Below are positions 8,561 through 18,362 of a DNA stretch of 64,000 nucleotides, in pieces (position 1 is the first letter of the stretch; every line of letters begins with the position of its first letter). The notes beneath the pieces were generated by a model that saw only the letters and a list, made by a program, of their open reading frames with translations, searched no databases and was not told the DNA's origin. The DNA is from Actinocatenispora rupis. Lineage in GTDB: Bacteria > Actinomycetota > Actinomycetes > Mycobacteriales > Micromonosporaceae. Made by a program: the position numbers and the translations under genes. The DNA lies in NCBI RefSeq assembly GCF_016861975.1, contig NZ_BOMB01000044.1, forward strand, positions 1 through 64,000, given 5' to 3'.

Positions 8561-9121
8561 ATGAGTGCGGCGACGCATGGCCAGTCCGGCGCGGCCGTCC
8601 CCGTTCCGAGGACGAGCACCCGAGCGATCAGCTCCGCGACCGTCGGCCGGTACACGATGGCGGGGTTGCGGCTCGGGATGGGATGGATCTTCCTGTGGGC
8701 GTTCCTGGACAAGCTCTTCGGCCTCAGCCACGACACCCTGACGAAGTCCGCCTGGATCCACGGCGGTAGCCCCACCAAGGGATTCCTGTCGACAGTGGCG
8801 ACCGGGCCGTTCGCCGGCTTCTACCACAGCATCGCCGGCGCGGGCTGGGCCGACTGGCTGTTCATGCTCGCCCTGGCCGGCATCGGTGTGGCCCTGATGG
8901 CCGGGATCGGGATGCGCATCGCGACCATCGCCGGTGTCGTACTGCTGGTGATGATGTGGAGCGTGGTGCTGCCGCCGGCCGGCAACCCGTTCCTGGACGA
9001 CCACCTCATCTACGCCGGTCTGCTGGTCGCCCTGCTGGCACTGCACGCCGGTGACACGCTCGGCCTGGGCCGCTGGTGGTCGCATACGCCGCTGGTCCGG
9101 CGCGTGCCGTGGCTGCGGTGA
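8561..9121 (+). CDS. DoxX-family membrane protein
   Basis: A 186-residue protein with about four membrane helices and the DoxX/DoxD-type N-terminal pattern ([19 protein letters not shown]). DoxD-like proteins act in thiosulfate:quinone reductases; mycobacterial relatives join membrane oxidoreductase complexes handling oxidative stress and sulfur. The ATG at 8561 follows a GAGGAGG ribosome site. The stop overlaps the GTG of the P-type ATPase by four bases (GTGA), so both are translated together. The electron partner is not evident. Confidence 0.87.
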   Translation: MSAATHGQSGAAVPVPRTSTRAISSATVGRYTMAGLRLGMGWIFLWAFLDKLFGLSHDTLTKSAWIHGGSPTKGFLSTVATGPFAGFYHSIAGAGWADWLFMLALAGIGVALMAGIGMRIATIAGVVLLVMMWSVVLPPAGNPFLDDHLIYAGLLVALLALHAGDTLGLGRWWSHTPLVRRVPWLR

Positions 9122-11856
9122 GCGCGCCGGAGGACCGTGCCGATCCGAGTACACCGGACCCGCGTGAGGCGCGCACGCTCCTCTACCGGGACCTGCGGGC
9201 CATCCCGACCGGGCTGTCCGGCCGGGAGGCCCGCCGTCGGCTGGTCTCTTACGGCCGCAACGAACTGCGGCGCCGTGGCGGTCGCCGATGGCCGCAGGAA
9301 CTGCGCGCCCAGCTCACCCAACCGCTGGCGCTGTTGCTGGCGGTCGCGGCGATTCTGGCCTGGCTGAGCGGCAGCCCGCTGCTCGCCGGTGCGATCGGCG
9401 CGGTGGTCGCCCTCAACGCCACGTTCGCGTTCGTCCAGGAGGTCGAGGCCGAACGCGCGGTCGAGGCGCTCGCCGCGTACCTGCCGTCGCTCGCCCGGGT
9501 CGTACGCGACGGTGAGCATGTCAGCGTCGACGCGGCCGAGCTCGTGCCGGGCGACGTGCTGCTGATCGACGAGGGCGACCGGATCTGCGCCGACGGCAGG
9601 CTCATCGACGGTGAGCTGTTCGTCGACGCCTCCACGCTCACCGGCGAATCGGTGCCGGTGCGCCGGTCCGCCGAACTGGTCGACACCACCGGTCCGGTTC
9701 TCGCCGCCCGCGACCTGGTCTTCAGCGGTACCTCGTGCACCGAGGGCGAGGCACGGGCGCTCGTCACCGCGACCGGGATGCACACCGAGATCGGCCGGAT
9801 CGCGGCCCTGTCGGAGCGGGTGGCGCGCGCCGACAGCCCGCTGGAGCGCCAGGTGAAGCGGGTCGCCTGGCTCATCGCCGCGGTCGCCGTCGGCGCCGGG
9901 TTGGCGTTCCTGCCGGCGGGGCTGGCCGCCGGCCTTGGCTTGGCGGCTGCGATCAGCTTCTCCGTCGGGCTGATCGTGGCGAACGTCCCGGAGGGCCTGC
10001 TGCCGACCATCACGCTCGCCCTCGCGGTCGGGGTACGCGACCTCGCTCGGCGCGGCGCGGTCGTCAAGCGGCTGTCGGCGGTGGAGACACTGGGCTCCAC
10101 CACGGTCATCTGCACCGACAAGACCGGCACTCTGACCGAGAACCGGATGCGGGCGGTACGACTGTGGACTCCGGCCGGGGGAACGGTCGAACCGGGCACC
10201 ACGGACCTGCCGGACGACGTGCGCCTGCTGGCCCTGTCCGCTGCGGCATGCACGACCGCCGAACCCGGCCGGGGCGACCCGACCGAGACCGCCCTCGTCG
10301 ACCTGGCGCGCCGGCTCGGCATCGACACGGCGGGCAGGGACGCCAGGCGGCGTGGCCTGTTCGGCTTCGAGCCACATCTGAAGCGTATGTCCACTGTGGA
10401 CATCGAGGGCTCCGGTGAACTCGCGGTGCACGCGAAGGGGGCACCCGAGTCGATCGTTCCACTGTGCACGGGCATCGGCGCGGACGGCGCGCCGTTCCGG
10501 GCCGACGATCGCACCCGGATCGCCGAACGGGTCGAATCCTTTGCGCGACAAGGTCTCCGGGTACTCGCGGTCGCCCGGCGAGGCGTGATCGCGGCGCCCG
10601 TGGATCGTGGCCACGCCGAGCGGGACCTCCGGCTGCTCGGTCTCGTGGCGCTGCTGGACCCGCCCCGCTCGGGAGTGGCGGAGGCCATCCGGGACGCACA
10701 CCAGGCCGGCATCCGCGTACACGTGGTCACCGGGGACAACGGCACGACCGCCGCCGAGATCGCCCGGCAGGTCGGCATCGGCGCGGACCGGGTCGTCCCC
10801 GGCGACCGGCTCGACGCCATGCCCGAGGTCGATCTGGACCGGCTGCTGGCCGAGCCCGGCGAGATCGTGTTCGCCCGTACGTCACCGGAGGCCAAGCTGC
10901 GCATCGCCGACGCCCTGCGGTCGACCGGCCAGGTCGTCGCGATGACCGGCGACGGCGTCAACGACGCACCGGCGCTGCACCGGGCGGACATCGGCGTCGC
11001 CATGGGCCGGTCCGGCACGGACGTGGCGCGGGAGGCCGCCACCATGGTCCTCACCGACGACGACTTCGGCACCATCGTCGCCGCGGTGGCCGCCGGGCGC
11101 CGCGTCTACGACAACATCCGCAAGTTCATCGTGTACATCTTCACGCACGCGGTACCGGAAGTGGTGCCGTTCCTGGTGTTCGCGCTCAGCGGCGGGGCGG
11201 TCCCGCTGGGCCTGACGGTGCTGCAGATCCTCGCGATCGACCTCGGCACCGACATCCTGCCCGCGCTGGCGCTGGGACGCGAGCCGGCCGAGCCGGGGCT
11301 GATGGCGCGACCGCCGCGGCCGCGGCACGAGAACGTGGTCCGACCGGCGATGCTGGCGCGCGCGTGGGGATTCCTCGGCGTCATCTCCGCGGCGCTGAGC
11401 TTCGGCGGTTTCCTGTGGGTCCTGCACCGTGCCGGTTGGCAGCCCGGGGACCCGACGGGCGTGGGCAGCCCGTTGCACCACGCGTACCAGCAGGCGACGA
11501 CGATGGCGTGGCTGGGCATCGTGGCGTGCCAGTGCGGTACCGCGATGGCCGTGCGGACCAGTCGGGCCGCGCTGCGGCAGATCGGTGTGCTGAGCAACCG
11601 CCGTCTGCTCGCCGGGCTCGGCGTCGGGGTCGCCGCCGCGCTCGCCGCGAGCTACCTGCCGCCGGTGCAGGCAGTACTCGGCACGGCAGCGCTGCCGCCG
11701 GTCTGTCTGTTCCTGCTGGCGACGTTCCCGTTCGTGGTGTGGTGTGCCGACGAGCTGCGCCGCGCCGCGGTTCGGCACCGTGACGACCGTCGGGCCGCCG
11801 GTCGAAGCACGCCCGAGCGGCGGGCACCGGCCAGCACCGGGGCCTCGTTGCGCTGA
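9118..11856 (+). CDS. P2-type cation-transporting ATPase, CtpF-like
   Basis: This 912-residue enzyme has all P-type ATPase landmarks: actuator TGES (residues 175-178), PEGLLPT in the ion-binding helix, phosphorylation motif DKTGTLT with Asp334, and the hinge TGDGVNDAP (610-618). It has the P2 layout of Ca2+ and Na+/K+ pumps, with an N-terminal cytosolic segment and six C-terminal helices, and no heavy-metal CXXC domain. CtpF (Rv1997) of the mycobacterial DosR regulon belongs to this class. The GTG at 9118 is preferred because it overlaps the DoxX stop; GTGs at 9076 and 9109 are alternatives. Ca2+ as substrate is inferred. Confidence 0.92.
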   Translation: MSAPEDRADPSTPDPREARTLLYRDLRAIPTGLSGREARRRLVSYGRNELRRRGGRRWPQELRAQLTQPLALLLAVAAILAWLSGSPLLAGAIGAVVALNATFAFVQEVEAERAVEALAAYLPSLARVVRDGEHVSVDAAELVPGDVLLIDEGDRICADGRLIDGELFVDASTLTGESVPVRRSAELVDTTGPVLAARDLVFSGTSCTEGEARALVTATGMHTEIGRIAALSERVARADSPLERQVKRVAWLIAAVAVGAGLAFLPAGLAAGLGLAAAISFSVGLIVANVPEGLLPTITLALAVGVRDLARRGAVVKRLSAVETLGSTTVICTDKTGTLTENRMRAVRLWTPAGGTVEPGTTDLPDDVRLLALSAAACTTAEPGRGDPTETALVDLARRLGIDTAGRDARRRGLFGFEPHLKRMSTVDIEGSGELAVHAKGAPESIVPLCTGIGADGAPFRADDRTRIAERVESFARQGLRVLAVARRGVIAAPVDRGHAERDLRLLGLVALLDPPRSGVAEAIRDAHQAGIRVHVVTGDNGTTAAEIARQVGIGADRVVPGDRLDAMPEVDLDRLLAEPGEIVFARTSPEAKLRIADALRSTGQVVAMTGDGVNDAPALHRADIGVAMGRSGTDVAREAATMVLTDDDFGTIVAAVAAGRRVYDNIRKFIVYIFTHAVPEVVPFLVFALSGGAVPLGLTVLQILAIDLGTDILPALALGREPAEPGLMARPPRPRHENVVRPAMLARAWGFLGVISAALSFGGFLWVLHRAGWQPGDPTGVGSPLHHAYQQATTMAWLGIVACQCGTAMAVRTSRAALRQIGVLSNRRLLAGLGVGVAAALAASYLPPVQAVLGTAALPPVCLFLLATFPFVVWCADELRRAAVRHRDDRRAAGRSTPERRAPASTGASLR
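10389..10401. repeat. Iterated palindrome GTCCACTGTGGAC (copy 1)
   Basis: A perfect 13-bp palindrome with an odd central base, inside the P-type ATPase gene. Five other exact 11-bp cores (TCCACWGTGGA) occur in the window. Confidence 0.6.
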
Positions 11857-11876
11857 GCCGTACCGCGGTCCTGCGG

Positions 11877-13064
11877 TCAGCCGAGACCGATGCGGGGCGG
11901 CGGTCCCGTGGCGAGCCCGACGTCGCCACCGCCCGCGTCGGGCGGTACGCCGAGGGCCGCGAGCTCGACCGCATGGGCGATGTCCGTACCGGTGACGACC
12001 CCGGCGAGGATCCCGGTCCGGTCGAGCACCGGGACCAGGCGCCCTGCCGAGGCGAGTCGCAGGGCGTCCACGAGCGGCTGGTCGGCCCGGAGCAGGTCGT
12101 GGCCACGGATCGGCACCACGAGCGAACCCAGCTGGACAGTGGCCCGCGCCGGCGTGGGTACCTGGGCGAGCCGTCCCAGGCTCACGGTTCCCAGTACCTG
12201 CCCGCCGATGGTGAGGACCGGAAACTGCCGGTACGTGCAGCGGCTGGCGACGGACCGCACGAACGCGTCGACGGTCTGGCTCTCGTACCCGCAGACGGGA
12301 ACGGTGTGCACGATGTCCCCGACGGTCGCGCCGGAGACCAGATCCGTCAGCGCCGCCGTACGCTGTTCGGCGCCCGCCGCCCAGCTCAGGAACATCCCGA
12401 CCAGGGCGAGCCAGATGCCGGACAGGCTACGGGTCAGGAGCACCTCCAGCACGCCGGCCACCACGAGCAGCGTGCCGAGCAGCCCACCGGTGTACGCGGC
12501 GGCCCGGGTGCCGGCGGCGCGATCACCGCGCACGCGCCAGATCACGGCCCGGAGCACCCGGCCACCGTCGAGCGGTGCGCCGGGCAGCAGGTTGAACGCC
12601 GCGAGTATGCCGTTGATCGTGGCGAGCCAGAGCAGGCTGGCCGCGGCGAGCCGGGGCGCTCCGGCCGCCTGCGCGGCGACGGCTGCGCCGGCGGCGAGGG
12701 CGCCGCACAGCACGCTGGCGGCTGGTCCGGCCAAGGCGACCAACAGGTCCGCCTTCGGGCTGGGCGGATCGCCGCCGAGTTCGGACACGCCACCGAGCAG
12801 CCACAGGGTGATCCGCCGGACGGGGACGCCGTAGTGGCGGGCGACGAGCGCGTGGGCGAGTTCGTGGGCGAGCAGGCAGGCGAAGAACGCCACGGCGGCG
12901 CCGAGTCCGCCCGCCCAGTAGGCCGCGGCCGGCTGGTGTGGCGCCGCGGCGGGCAGCACGGTCAGCGCGAGTCCGTCGGCCAGCAGAAACATGATGAACA
13001 GGACCGACCAGTGCACGCCGACGGGGATCCCCGCGATACGACCGAGCGAGATGGTCTGGCGCAT
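11877..13064 (-). CDS. M50 site-2 protease with CBS domains, Rip3-like
   Basis: A 395-residue intramembrane zinc protease. It shows HELAH (residues 67-71), the third-ligand motif [11 protein letters not shown] (about 158-168), about six membrane helices, and a C-terminal CBS pair (about 240-370, ending [12 protein letters not shown]). This order equals Rv2625c (Rip3), a DosR-regulon protease of mycobacteria. Such proteases cleave membrane-bound regulators such as anti-sigma factors, with CBS domains as nucleotide sensors. ATG at 13064 is used; a GTG nine bases upstream (13073) is closer to GAGGGG and may be the true start. It ends 20 bases from the convergent ATPase. Confidence 0.92.
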   Translation of the reverse strand: MRQTISLGRIAGIPVGVHWSVLFIMFLLADGLALTVLPAAAPHQPAAAYWAGGLGAAVAFFACLLAHELAHALVARHYGVPVRRITLWLLGGVSELGGDPPSPKADLLVALAGPAASVLCGALAAGAAVAAQAAGAPRLAAASLLWLATINGILAAFNLLPGAPLDGGRVLRAVIWRVRGDRAAGTRAAAYTGGLLGTLLVVAGVLEVLLTRSLSGIWLALVGMFLSWAAGAEQRTAALTDLVSGATVGDIVHTVPVCGYESQTVDAFVRSVASRCTYRQFPVLTIGGQVLGTVSLGRLAQVPTPARATVQLGSLVVPIRGHDLLRADQPLVDALRLASAGRLVPVLDRTGILAGVVTGTDIAHAVELAALGVPPDAGGGDVGLATGPPPRIGLG

Positions 13065-13083
13065 CGAACTCACCGCCCCTCTA

Positions 13084-13130
13084 CTCCACGGTCCGCCGCC
13101 GTGGAGGGGGCGGCCAGGGTCGTCTGGCCG
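13084..13130. promoter_or_regulatory. Hairpin and inverted repeat in the leader of the M50 protease gene
   Basis: CTCCACGG (13084-13091) and CCGTGGAG (13099-13106) form an 8-bp stem with a 7-base loop directly before the protease ribosome site on the minus strand. Next to it GGCCAG (13112-13117) and CTGGCC (13124-13129) form a 6-bp inverted repeat that also contains a weak DosR-like box, GGGTCGTCTGGCCG (13117-13130). It could be an attenuator, a processing site or an internal promoter between the stress protein and protease genes. Confidence 0.35.
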
Positions 13131-13202
13131 TGCTGCGCCAGCCGTCCGGCACCTCGTGTCCCGGGGTGTACGGCACGGGTCCGACTCAGGCGGGCAGGCG
13201 GC

Positions 13203-14063
13203 TCACCCGGCGGAATCGGAGGTGTCCGGGACCACGGCCACGGGGCACGGCGCATGGCGTACCAGCGCCTGGCTGGTGGAACCGAGCAGCAGTCCGCGGA
13301 AGCCGCCCCGGCCGCGGGCACCGACCACGGCGAGCTGGGCGTCGGCGGCCCGGTCGATCAGGACAGCTGCCGGATGCCCACGCGCGTCGTAGCCATCGAG
13401 GCGCACCCCGGGGTACTCCTTGTGCCACCGGCGGAGCATCTCGTAGATGCGTTCGGCCTCGGACTCCTCGTCCGGATCACCGAGGTCCGGCGGCGCACCG
13501 CCGGCCACCGGCCAGGCGTGCACCGCGATGAGCGGTACGTCGCGGCGCGCCGCCTCCGCGAACGCCCAGCAGGCGGCCCGGTCCGAGCCGGGCGGATCCA
13601 CTCCCAGAACGACCGGCGCATCCGCGGGGATCGCCGCGTTCGGGCGTACGACGACCACGGGGCAGGGGGCGTGCTCGGCGAGTTGGACGCTGACCGATCC
13701 GGCCAGCAGTCCCGTGAACCCGCCCAGGCCTCGGTTGCCGACGACGATCGCCGCCGCGCCGCGCCCGGCGGCCAACAGGCATGCGGCCGGCGCCCCCGAC
13801 TCCACCCTCCCCTCAACCGGCACGCCGGCGCTGCGTACCCGGGCGACCGCCTCGGCGACCATTCGGCGGACGGTCTCCCGGGGGTCGTACCGGGCGGGAA
13901 CGCCGGTGAGGGGAACACCCATGACCGGCCACTGGAAGGCGTGCACGACGAGTACCGACGCGCGGAGGCGCGACGCCTCGTCGGCCGCCCAGTCGAGGGC
14001 CGCCTCGCTCCAGCCTGATCCATCGGCACCCACGACGATGGCCGGCTTGCCGCTCCCACTCAT
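13203..14063 (-). CDS. Tandem universal stress protein
   Basis: A 286-residue protein with two UspA domains (about 7-140 and 150-280). Both keep the ATP loop: VGNRGLGGFTGLLAGSVS in the first and VGARGRGGFRGLLLGSTS in the second, each followed by the APCPVxVV strand. It is probably an ATP-binding dimer like Rv2623. A GGGGGGAC site precedes the ATG. It follows the STAS gene by 27 bases in a run of minus-strand genes from 16434 to 11877. Confidence 0.93.
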   Translation of the reverse strand: MSGSGKPAIVVGADGSGWSEAALDWAADEASRLRASVLVVHAFQWPVMGVPLTGVPARYDPRETVRRMVAEAVARVRSAGVPVEGRVESGAPAACLLAAGRGAAAIVVGNRGLGGFTGLLAGSVSVQLAEHAPCPVVVVRPNAAIPADAPVVLGVDPPGSDRAACWAFAEAARRDVPLIAVHAWPVAGGAPPDLGDPDEESEAERIYEMLRRWHKEYPGVRLDGYDARGHPAAVLIDRAADAQLAVVGARGRGGFRGLLLGSTSQALVRHAPCPVAVVPDTSDSAG

Positions 14064-14090
14064 GACCGTCCCCCCGACGTGTCGACCCGG

Positions 14091-14489
14091 TCAGATGCGG
14101 AACTGTGTGGCGTCGTCGATCCGGCCGTCCTCGCCGCCGGCGTACGCGGCAGGCAGGTCCGGGTACACCGCGATGGTCGACGGCGGGTCGGCCAGGAACA
14201 GCGCGGTCCGCACCAGCGGCTGCGGGTTGGCCAGTCGCACGTCGTAGCCAAGCCCTGTCAAGGCTCCGACCGTGGCCACGAGGGCGTCGACACCGGCGGC
14301 GGTGGCCAGGTACAGCCGGGACAGGTCCATGAGCAGGATCCGGCCGTGCGGCCCCGGCGGCCGTGCGGCCACAGCCATGAGAGTTTCCGCGTCGTCCCCG
14401 GACAACCGGCCCACCAGAGCGATGACGGTGCCGTGGAACCAGTCCCGCCGTTCGACGTCGAGTCCGGCGACCGGTTGTCGCGTGAACAT
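14091..14489 (-). CDS. STAS-domain protein lacking the phospho-serine
   Basis: This 132-residue protein has a STAS fold: VIALVGRLSG near residues 22-31 and LLMDLSRLYLATAAGVDAL near 52-70. In anti-anti-sigma factors this second motif carries a phosphorylatable serine in DSSG; here the matching residues are T63-A64-A65-G66, so classic kinase control by phosphorylation is unlikely. It lies between an alcohol dehydrogenase and a stress protein gene, 14 bases after the former. It may be a scaffold in stress signalling; the partner is unknown. An ATG at 14489 with GGAG upstream is used. Confidence 0.8.
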   Translation of the reverse strand: MFTRQPVAGLDVERRDWFHGTVIALVGRLSGDDAETLMAVAARPPGPHGRILLMDLSRLYLATAAGVDALVATVGALTGLGYDVRLANPQPLVRTALFLADPPSTIAVYPDLPAAYAGGEDGRIDDATQFRI

Positions 14490-14503
14490 CTGCACCACTC
14501 CAC

Positions 14504-15535
14504 TCAGGTCCGGGTCAGGGTGACCTTCAGCGCACCGCTGGAGGCCGGGTCGGCGAACAGGTCGTACGCCTCGGTCATGTCCGTCAGGGCGAACCGGTGA
14601 GTCACCAGGTCCGCCGGGTCGATCAGCCGGCCGGACAGCATCCGCAGCAGCTCCGGGGTCGACCAGGTGTCGACCAGCCCGGTGGTGATCGTGACGTCGG
14701 AGATCCACAGGCTCTCCAGGTGCAACGCGGCAGGCGCCCCGTGCACACCGACGTTGGCGACGTGCCCGCCGGGGCGTACCAGTCGGGTGCACAGCTCGAA
14801 GGCCTCGGGCCGGCCGACGGCTTCGATCACGACGTCGGCGCCCAGACCGTCGCCGAGGCGCCGCAGCTCGTCCTCCGCGTCCTCGGGAGCGACGACGGAG
14901 TCGGCGATGCGGTCCGCGGCGACTCTACGGGACGCGGCCGGGTCGATGGCGATCAGATGGGACGGCGAGTACAGCCGCGAGCACAGCAGCGCGGCCAGTC
15001 CGATCGGTCCAGCGCCGACCACCGCCACCACCGAACCGGGCCGAACCCTGCCGTTGTGCACGCCCACCTCGTACGAGGTGGGCATGATGTCGGCGAACAG
15101 CACCGCGACCTCGTCGGGAACCTCCGCCGGCAGCCGGTGCGTGGACAGGTCCGCGAACGGGATCCGCGCGTACTCCGCCTGTACCCCGTCGATCAGGTGC
15201 CCGAGGATCCATCCGCCGCCGTTGCGACACTGGCCGTACCTGCCGCGCCGGCAGTAGTCGCAGCTGCCACAGCCGGAGATGCACGACGCGAGGACCCGGT
15301 CACCCTCGGCCAGACCGGTCGCGGCGCCCGCGTCGACGACCGTACCGACGGCCTCGTGGCCGAGGATGCGCCCCGGCTTGACCTCCGGTACGTCGCCCTT
15401 GAGGATGTGCAGGTCGGTGCCGCAGATGGTGGCCGTGTCGACCCGGATCACCGCATCCCGCGGTCCCTCGACCGCCGGGTCCGGCGCCGTGGTCCACGCC
15501 TTCCCGCCGTTGCCTTGGTACACCAGGGCTTTCAC
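14504..15535 (-). CDS. Zinc-dependent alcohol dehydrogenase
   Basis: A 343-residue medium-chain dehydrogenase. Catalytic zinc ligands are visible in CGTDLHILKG and GHEAVGTVV; the structural zinc cluster is CISGCGSCDYCRRGRYGQC; the nucleotide loop is VVGAGPIGLAAL. FADIMPTSYEVGV places it with bacterial zinc alcohol dehydrogenases acting on aldehydes or secondary alcohols. The GTG at 15535 overlaps the upstream stress protein stop (GTGA). In a hypoxia context it could regenerate NAD+ by fermentation; the substrate is not known. Confidence 0.9.
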   Translation of the reverse strand: MKALVYQGNGGKAWTTAPDPAVEGPRDAVIRVDTATICGTDLHILKGDVPEVKPGRILGHEAVGTVVDAGAATGLAEGDRVLASCISGCGSCDYCRRGRYGQCRNGGGWILGHLIDGVQAEYARIPFADLSTHRLPAEVPDEVAVLFADIMPTSYEVGVHNGRVRPGSVVAVVGAGPIGLAALLCSRLYSPSHLIAIDPAASRRVAADRIADSVVAPEDAEDELRRLGDGLGADVVIEAVGRPEAFELCTRLVRPGGHVANVGVHGAPAALHLESLWISDVTITTGLVDTWSTPELLRMLSGRLIDPADLVTHRFALTDMTEAYDLFADPASSGALKVTLTRT

Positions 15536-16434
15536 GATGGGACCCCCGTTCCGTTGCGCTGATGGACGACGGCGACCGGGCAGGTGGCCCGGTGCAGGAC
15601 CGCGCGGCTGGTGGAGCCGAGCACGAGGCTGGCGAACCCGCCGCGGCCGCGGGATCCGACGACGATCAGCTGCGCGGTCCGCCCGTACGCGAGGATCTGG
15701 TCCACCGGCGTGCCGTGCGCCAGCACCGGCCGCACCGCCACGTCCGGGTACTTCTCGCGCCAGCCGGCGAGCGCCTCGGAGAGCAGTACGTGTTCGGTGT
15801 CGGCGACCTCGTCCGGGTCGTAGTAGTCCGGGGCGCGGGTGAACGGGTCGGCGCTGCCCGGTTCCATCCAGGCGTGCACGGCGACCAGGTCGGTGTGCCG
15901 CCAGCTCGCCTCCTCGAACGCGAACCCGAGTGCGGCCTGGCCACCGGCCGAGCCGTCCACGCCGACCAGCATCGGTCCGCGCGTGTCCGGGAAGCCCGGT
16001 CCGTCGGGAATCACCAGTACCGGCCCGGACGCGTGCGCCGCGACCTGCGTGCTGACCGACCCGAGCACCATGCCGGACATGCCGCCGAGTCCACGCTGAC
16101 CGACGACGGTCAGCTCGGCGCCGGCCGATGCGGCCACCAGGACCGCGGCGGCCGCGCCCCGCTCGGTCCGCCCGGACACCCGTAGGCCGGGAAACCTGGT
16201 GCGCAGCAGTACCTCCTGCTCCTGCAACCGGCGCTGTGCCTCGGCGCGCGCCGGCCCCACCGGATCGACCGCTTCGCCGTCGTCGAGGAAGTCGTACCCG
16301 GGCTGGTCGAAGACGCTGACGAGCAGTACGGGCCGGTGACGTCGCGCCCCGACCGCCCCCGCCCATGCCCCCGCACGCAGGCTCGCGGTGGATCCGTCCA
16401 CCCCGACCAGGATCGGCCTGTTCGGCATCACCAT
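15532..16434 (-). CDS. Tandem universal stress protein
   Basis: A 300-residue protein with two UspA domains, each beginning with an ILVGVDGS-type strand. Both ATP loops are intact: VGQRGLGGMSGMVLGSVS and VGSRGRGGFASLVLGSTS. It is first in a five-gene run (stress protein, alcohol dehydrogenase, STAS, stress protein, M50 protease), and the box at 16482 lies about 50 bases upstream of its ATG. A GGGGGAGG ribosome site precedes the start. Confidence 0.93.
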   Translation of the reverse strand: MVMPNRPILVGVDGSTASLRAGAWAGAVGARRHRPVLLVSVFDQPGYDFLDDGEAVDPVGPARAEAQRRLQEQEVLLRTRFPGLRVSGRTERGAAAAVLVAASAGAELTVVGQRGLGGMSGMVLGSVSTQVAAHASGPVLVIPDGPGFPDTRGPMLVGVDGSAGGQAALGFAFEEASWRHTDLVAVHAWMEPGSADPFTRAPDYYDPDEVADTEHVLLSEALAGWREKYPDVAVRPVLAHGTPVDQILAYGRTAQLIVVGSRGRGGFASLVLGSTSRAVLHRATCPVAVVHQRNGTGVPS

Positions 16435-16481
16435 CGTGTACCTCCCCCACCCAGCTCAGCGGCTGAGCGCCACCCCACCCA

Positions 16482-16495
16482 GGGCCGAACGGACC
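16482..16495. promoter_or_regulatory. DosR-like box, GGGCCGAACGGACC
   Basis: It shares its first 11 bases and 13 of 14 overall with the box at 8465. It lies 48 bases upstream of the stress protein ATG at 16434, a good position for activating the whole 16434-11877 operon. Confidence 0.55.
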
Positions 16496-16517
16496 GACCG
16501 GGCAGGACATGCGAACC

Positions 16518-16805
16518 TCACCGGCGATCCGTCCGCCGGCAGACCACCTGCACGCAGTTCGCCACCGGGTACCGGGTGACCGGGCGCAGCGCCTCCAGCA
16601 CCTCCGCGGTGAGGTCGTTGCGGACGTAGCCGGGCACACGGTGGTCGAAGACCAACCGGACCCGGATCCGCCCAGGACGGTCCTCGACCTCGATCCGGCC
16701 CGGCATGGCCACACCGTGTGCGGTCAGGACATCGAGCGCCGTGTCCGTCACCAGGTGCCGCAGGCGGCTCAGCCGCGCCGACTCGATGACTGCTGGCCGT
16801 GCCAT
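16518..16805 (-). CDS. Small conserved-looking protein of unknown function
   Basis: This 95-residue soluble protein has an N-terminal helix with arginines, a short beta segment (RIEVEDRPGRIRVRLVFD) and a helix ending PVANCVQVVCRRTDRR. I recognise no domain. Coding is supported by GC bias and an AGGGGGA site before the ATG at 16805. It lies between two stress protein genes on their strand, so it is probably part of the same stress set. It ends 22 bases before the box at 16482. Confidence 0.65.
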   Translation of the reverse strand: MARPAVIESARLSRLRHLVTDTALDVLTAHGVAMPGRIEVEDRPGRIRVRLVFDHRVPGYVRNDLTAEVLEALRPVTRYPVANCVQVVCRRTDRR

Positions 16806-17098
16806 CGTTCGTCCCCCTGCACAGTCCCGACGGCGGCACGCGCCGCCGTTGCCTCTCGGCGCCCGGCGGGACGAAACCCATGCACCGGCGGCATCCGCTG
16901 TCCTCGACGTCGGGAACGACCGCTGTCGTCTCGTCCGGCTCTCTCGGTGGTGGTTTCGCCCCGTCGGGCGCACCTTCACGATCGGTCGGGTCGCCGTGGT
17001 ACGGGTAGCGCCGAACTGCTCGATCCAGCGGGCCGTTCGACTCGTACCGACCGTGCCCCCGGATCGCGCAGGACCCGGGCCGTGGGTCGCCCGGAGCA
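16806..17098. other. Intergenic stretch with one weak DosR-like box
   Basis: No gene is supported in these 293 bases. GGGCCGTTCGACTC at 17030-17043 fits the box layout with a changed 3' end, and CGGGACGAAACCC near 16868 is a half-match. Either could serve the 95-residue protein gene. Confidence 0.3.
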
Positions 17099-17965
17099 TC
17101 AGGCGATGCGTACGGCGCGGGTGAAACGCCTGCCGGACCGTACGACAGCCACCGGCCCGGCTGCGTGATGCAGGACGTGGCGGCTGACCGAGCCCAGCAG
17201 CAGCGCCTCCACGGCGCCGCGGCCACGCGCACCGACGATCAGGATGTCGGCGTCGTGCGCCATCCGGACGAGGGTGCGGCCCGCGGGGGCGTGCACGACC
17301 CGCTGGGTGACTGCGACGTCGGTGTAGGTCGCCGACCAGCCCGACAGGGACTCGGCGAGCAGCCGCCGCTCCTCGTCGGCCACCTCGTCCGCGTTGTACA
17401 CCAAGGGCTGCATGTCGCCGGGCTTGGATCTGCCCGGTGCGGTCCAGGTGAGTACGGCAGTCAGCGGGAGGTGTCGAAGGTCCGCCTCCTCGAACGCGAA
17501 GCCCACGGCCGGGTCGGAGAGCACGGATGCGTCGGTACCGACGAGAATCCGGCGTGCGGACGGTGGAGCGGCCGGGGCCGTCGGCACGACGACGACCGGG
17601 CAGGCCGCGTGCATCGCGACCCGCAGGCTCGTCGACCCCAGCGGTCCGGCACCCGAATGGGTACCGACCACCAGCATGATCGCCTCCTGCGACAGGCCGG
17701 CGAGTACCGGTCCGGGATGGCCGAACTCCACCGTGCCCGACATGGCCACACCGGGTGCAACTGCCTGGGCGCTTCTCACCGCCGCCGACACCTCCGCGGT
17801 ACCGTCGCGTTCCGGCTCGACACGGTCGAAGGCGTGCACGATCCGCAGCGGCCGTCGGCGTACCATCGCCTCCCGTGCGGCCCACCGTACGGCCGCGGTC
17901 GCGGTCGGCGATCCGTCCGTGCCGACCAGGATCGGCGCCCCGGCCTTCCCCAGCACCGGTTCCAC
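17099..17965 (-). CDS. Tandem universal stress protein
   Basis: A 288-residue protein with two UspA domains. The second ATP loop is intact (VGARGRGAVEALLLGSVS); the first is altered (VGTHSGAGPLGSTSLR). The GTG at 17965 has AGAGGCG upstream. It is the last gene of a flavodoxin, SHOCT protein, stress protein run. With 4208, 13203 and 15532 this makes four tandem stress proteins in 13 kb. Confidence 0.92.
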   Translation of the reverse strand: MEPVLGKAGAPILVGTDGSPTATAAVRWAAREAMVRRRPLRIVHAFDRVEPERDGTAEVSAAVRSAQAVAPGVAMSGTVEFGHPGPVLAGLSQEAIMLVVGTHSGAGPLGSTSLRVAMHAACPVVVVPTAPAAPPSARRILVGTDASVLSDPAVGFAFEEADLRHLPLTAVLTWTAPGRSKPGDMQPLVYNADEVADEERRLLAESLSGWSATYTDVAVTQRVVHAPAGRTLVRMAHDADILIVGARGRGAVEALLLGSVSRHVLHHAAGPVAVVRSGRRFTRAVRIA

Positions 17966-18037
17966 CGCCTCTCGTGTCGCGGTCGGCGTTGTGCCCCACC
18001 GGCTCCGGCGGAGACGCCGCCGTCCAGCGCCGCAGGT

Positions 18038-18298
18038 TCAGCCGCCGCCACCCGGCGCCCGCCCGTGCAGAACGTCCAGGCGGTGTCGGTACTCCTGTTC
18101 GTCGATCTCGCCGCGGGCGAAGCGCTCGGCGAGGACCCGCTCGGGCGTCGAGCCGTCGTGATGCGCGGCCCGGCCGCGTACCAGCATCCGCACCAGCACA
18201 GCGACGGCGGCAAGCACCAGCGCCCAGAACAACACCATCGTCACGCCCATCAGGCCGTAGCCCCAGGGGCCCATTCCCGGGCCGTACCAGTGCATCAT
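18038..18298 (-). CDS. SHOCT-domain membrane protein
   Basis: An 86-residue protein with a Met/Gly/Trp-rich start (MMHWYGPGMGPWGYG), one membrane helix (about 17-40) and a C-terminal SHOCT motif (PERVLAERFARGEIDEQEYRHRLDVL in outline, about 53-78). SHOCT domains are short oligomerisation modules often found at the ends of membrane proteins. It lies between the flavodoxin and stress protein genes on the same strand. Its role is unknown. Confidence 0.85.
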   Translation of the reverse strand: MMHWYGPGMGPWGYGLMGVTMVLFWALVLAAVAVLVRMLVRGRAAHHDGSTPERVLAERFARGEIDEQEYRHRLDVLHGRAPGGGG

Positions 18299-18362
18299 CG
18301 TGTGCTCCCCCGAGGTTGCCGCGGGTTGCGGGCCCCAGCACGGGAAAGCGTGCCGGGACGGG

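Noticed and set aside
10455-10466. TTCCACTGTGCA as a further copy of the iterated palindrome
   Set aside because: It breaks the palindrome on one side; only exact TCCACWGTGGA copies were counted.
13112-13129. GGCCAG-N6-CTGGCC as a rho-independent terminator
   Set aside because: Only a 6-bp stem and no T-run on either strand; an operator, box or processing site is more likely.
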